Of a stretch of 64,000 nucleotides of DNA, positions 62,551-64,000 are shown piece by piece. The notes beneath the pieces are model-generated. The model was given only the letters and a program-made list of their open reading frames with translations, made no database searches and was not told the origin of the DNA. The translations under genes and the position numbers were made by a program. This DNA comes from Neomelitea salexigens DSM 19753. GTDB taxonomy: Bacteria; Pseudomonadota; Gammaproteobacteria; Pseudomonadales; Spongiibacteraceae. The stretch lies in contig NZ_AULP01000002.1 of the NCBI RefSeq assembly GCF_000422345.1, positions 372,001 to 436,000 on the forward strand, given 5' to 3'. Positions within the stretch are counted from its first letter, which is position 1. Each line of letters begins with the position of its first letter.

Positions 62551-63917
62551 CAGCACTGGCCTGGTTTCGCAACGACCTTCGCAGCCTCGACCACGCGGCT
62601 CTCAGCGCCGCAGTGGCAGCCAGCCCCTGCCGGGCCGTCTATTTCCTGTGCCCGGCGCAACTCGACGAACACGGCATCGCACCGATACGTCGCCACTATT
62701 TGCGCCGCGCATTGCAGGCCTTGGCGGAGCAGCTCGCCGCATTGGGAATACCCTTCGACATTATCGATGCCGCGCATTTTCGCCATGTTCCAAAGATGCT
62801 GGCGGACTACTGCCAGCAATACGGCATTGCACAAATATTCGCGCATGAAGAGCTACTGGTTGATGAAATGCAGCGCGATGCCGCCTGCAAGCAAGCGCTG
62901 CCGATTCCCCTTACCCTGCTTGATGACTGCCTCATTCACCCAAACCTGGGCACCAAAGACGATGGCAGCGCCTATAAAGTGTTTACGCCGTACTCGCGTC
63001 GTGCCCGCCAGCGCTTGCGCGAGCACTTCCCACGCGTATTGCCACGCCCTCCAGCGCAAGCGGCAGCTGCGGCGATCCCCCGCATCGAGGCCTTTGGCGA
63101 AGAACGCGACGCCAGTGACTGGCCAGTGTCAGAGAACGCGGTGCTTGAGCAGCTCCGTGAGTTCTGTAGTGAGCAAGCGCCAAGTTATAGCGACCAGCGC
63201 AATTTCCCCGCTATCGACGGCACCTCGCGCTTATCGGCGGCCTTAGCGCTAGGCGTGATCAGCCCCAGGCAATGTTTAGCGCGCCTGCAAATGGAGTGCG
63301 GCGAGGCCATGTGGGACGCGAAATCCAGCGCAGGCAACTGGTTTAATGAATTGCTGTGGCGCGAATTTTACCGCCAAGTGGCCTACCACTTCCCCCAGGT
63401 GGTTAAGGGGCGCGCCTTTCAAACTGACACCGAAAAATTGCGCTGGCGCAACAATCCCGAACACTTTGCCGCCTGGCAAGCGGGTGAGACCGGCTACCCA
63501 ATAGTGGATGCTGGCATGCGCCAGCTCGCACAAACTGGCTGGATGCATAATCGTCTGCGCATGGTAACGGCCTCCTTTCTCTGCAAGCACTTACACATCG
63601 ACTGGCGCTGGGGCGAGCGGCACTTTCTTGAGCAGCTTATCGACGCCGATTTCGCATCAAACAATGGCGGCTGGCAGTGGGCGGCCTCCACGGGCACCGA
63701 TGCCGTGCCTTACTTCCGCATTTTTAATCCCACCACACAGAGTCAGCGCTTCGACGCCGATGGCGAGTTTATCAAGCAGTTTATTCCCGAACTGCGCGAG
63801 CTCTCCGGCAAGGCGCTGCACCAACCCAAAAATGTCGCCGGCTACCCCCAGGCGATTGTCGACCACAAAGAAAGTCGCGAAACCTGTTTAGCACTTTTTC
63901 AGGAAATTAGGGACTAA
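62547..63917 (+). CDS. phrB: deoxyribodipyrimidine photolyase
   Basis: PhrB repairs cyclobutane pyrimidine dimers with blue light. The 456-residue class I photolyase has the N-terminal alpha/beta (antenna) domain starting TALAWFRNDLRSLDHAAL and the FAD domain with NELLWREFYRQVAYHFP, GMRQLAQTGWMHNRLRM and NNGGWQWAASTGTDAVPYFR. The start is GTG within the DUF523 stop (GTGA), a four-base overlap. The length is close to E. coli PhrB (472). Confidence 0.95.
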   Translation: MTALAWFRNDLRSLDHAALSAAVAASPCRAVYFLCPAQLDEHGIAPIRRHYLRRALQALAEQLAALGIPFDIIDAAHFRHVPKMLADYCQQYGIAQIFAHEELLVDEMQRDAACKQALPIPLTLLDDCLIHPNLGTKDDGSAYKVFTPYSRRARQRLREHFPRVLPRPPAQAAAAAIPRIEAFGEERDASDWPVSENAVLEQLREFCSEQAPSYSDQRNFPAIDGTSRLSAALALGVISPRQCLARLQMECGEAMWDAKSSAGNWFNELLWREFYRQVAYHFPQVVKGRAFQTDTEKLRWRNNPEHFAAWQAGETGYPIVDAGMRQLAQTGWMHNRLRMVTASFLCKHLHIDWRWGERHFLEQLIDADFASNNGGWQWAASTGTDAVPYFRIFNPTTQSQRFDADGEFIKQFIPELRELSGKALHQPKNVAGYPQAIVDHKESRETCLALFQEIRD

Positions 63918-64000
63918 AGCCCGGCAAGCTCTGTTGAGACTTTAACGCTGGCGCCGTCACAGCGCGGTGTTCTATGCTAGATAAGCAACGACGACGCCAC
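63918..64000. other. 83-bp non-coding end of window
   Basis: No gene, terminator or repeat can be supported in the last 83 bases. Confidence 0.5.

Overview
The window reads as chromosomal DNA of a marine or halotolerant gammaproteobacterium. Housekeeping genes (rho, trxA, waaA, parE, ubiD, ilvD, nhaA) look gammaproteobacterial, with the E. coli-like orders trxA-rho and yqiB-cpdA-yqiA-parE. An ectoine cluster and NhaA suggest a salty habitat. A TonB receptor and a long hydrophobic-substrate catabolic cluster resemble oligotrophic marine lineages such as Spongiibacteraceae or other Cellvibrionales. That family-level guess is inference. I see no rRNA, tRNA, insertion sequence, prophage or CRISPR array.

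Region 1 (1-26.2 kb) is mostly core. It runs: the 3' part of ahpF; a tiny pmp3/yqaE gene overlapping a DUF4112 gene; a TonB-dependent receptor and an SDR; two membrane proteins; ilvD; an MscS channel; a NUDIX hydrolase; nhaA; a PAS-GGDEF protein; ubiD-hemW; rho; trxA; waaA; a TolC-type protein; yqiB-cpdA-yqiA-parE; an isoprenylcysteine-methyltransferase-like membrane protein; rluF.

Region 2 (26.4-45.1 kb) is the most interesting part. About 15 kb of minus-strand genes encode an acyl-CoA dehydrogenase, thiolase and acyl-CoA ligase, then an RND/MMPL transporter, a Tat-type DUF1329 protein, a YCF48-like propeller and a DUF1302 outer-membrane protein. A second Tat-type DUF1329 protein, an AcuI-like reductase and two SDRs follow. 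Two AraC-type regulators and a saccharopine-dehydrogenase-like protein flank the cluster. A 17-bp element occurs exactly twice, before the RND gene and between the acyl-CoA dehydrogenase and its AraC gene. A related 17-bp motif is directly repeated 21 bp apart beside the second AraC gene. I read the cluster as a regulon for taking up or moving a bulky hydrophobic compound across the envelope and degrading it as a CoA thioester.

Region 3 (45.2-56 kb) holds a probable outer-membrane barrel protein, a large lipoprotein, a nitronate monooxygenase, a DUF805 protein, a nitroreductase, an EAL protein with a degenerate GGDEF site and a TauE/SafE permease.

Region 4 (54.2-61.2 kb) is the ectoine locus: ectA-ectB-ectC-ask on the minus strand with divergent ectR. 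Downstream in the same direction are a TPR membrane protein overlapping ask and a PutP-type sodium symporter. A 19-bp perfect palindrome covers the ectA start next to a consensus -10 box and is a good EctR operator candidate. The window ends with a cytochrome c lipoprotein, a DUF523/DUF1722 protein and a photolyase whose GTG start overlaps the preceding stop.
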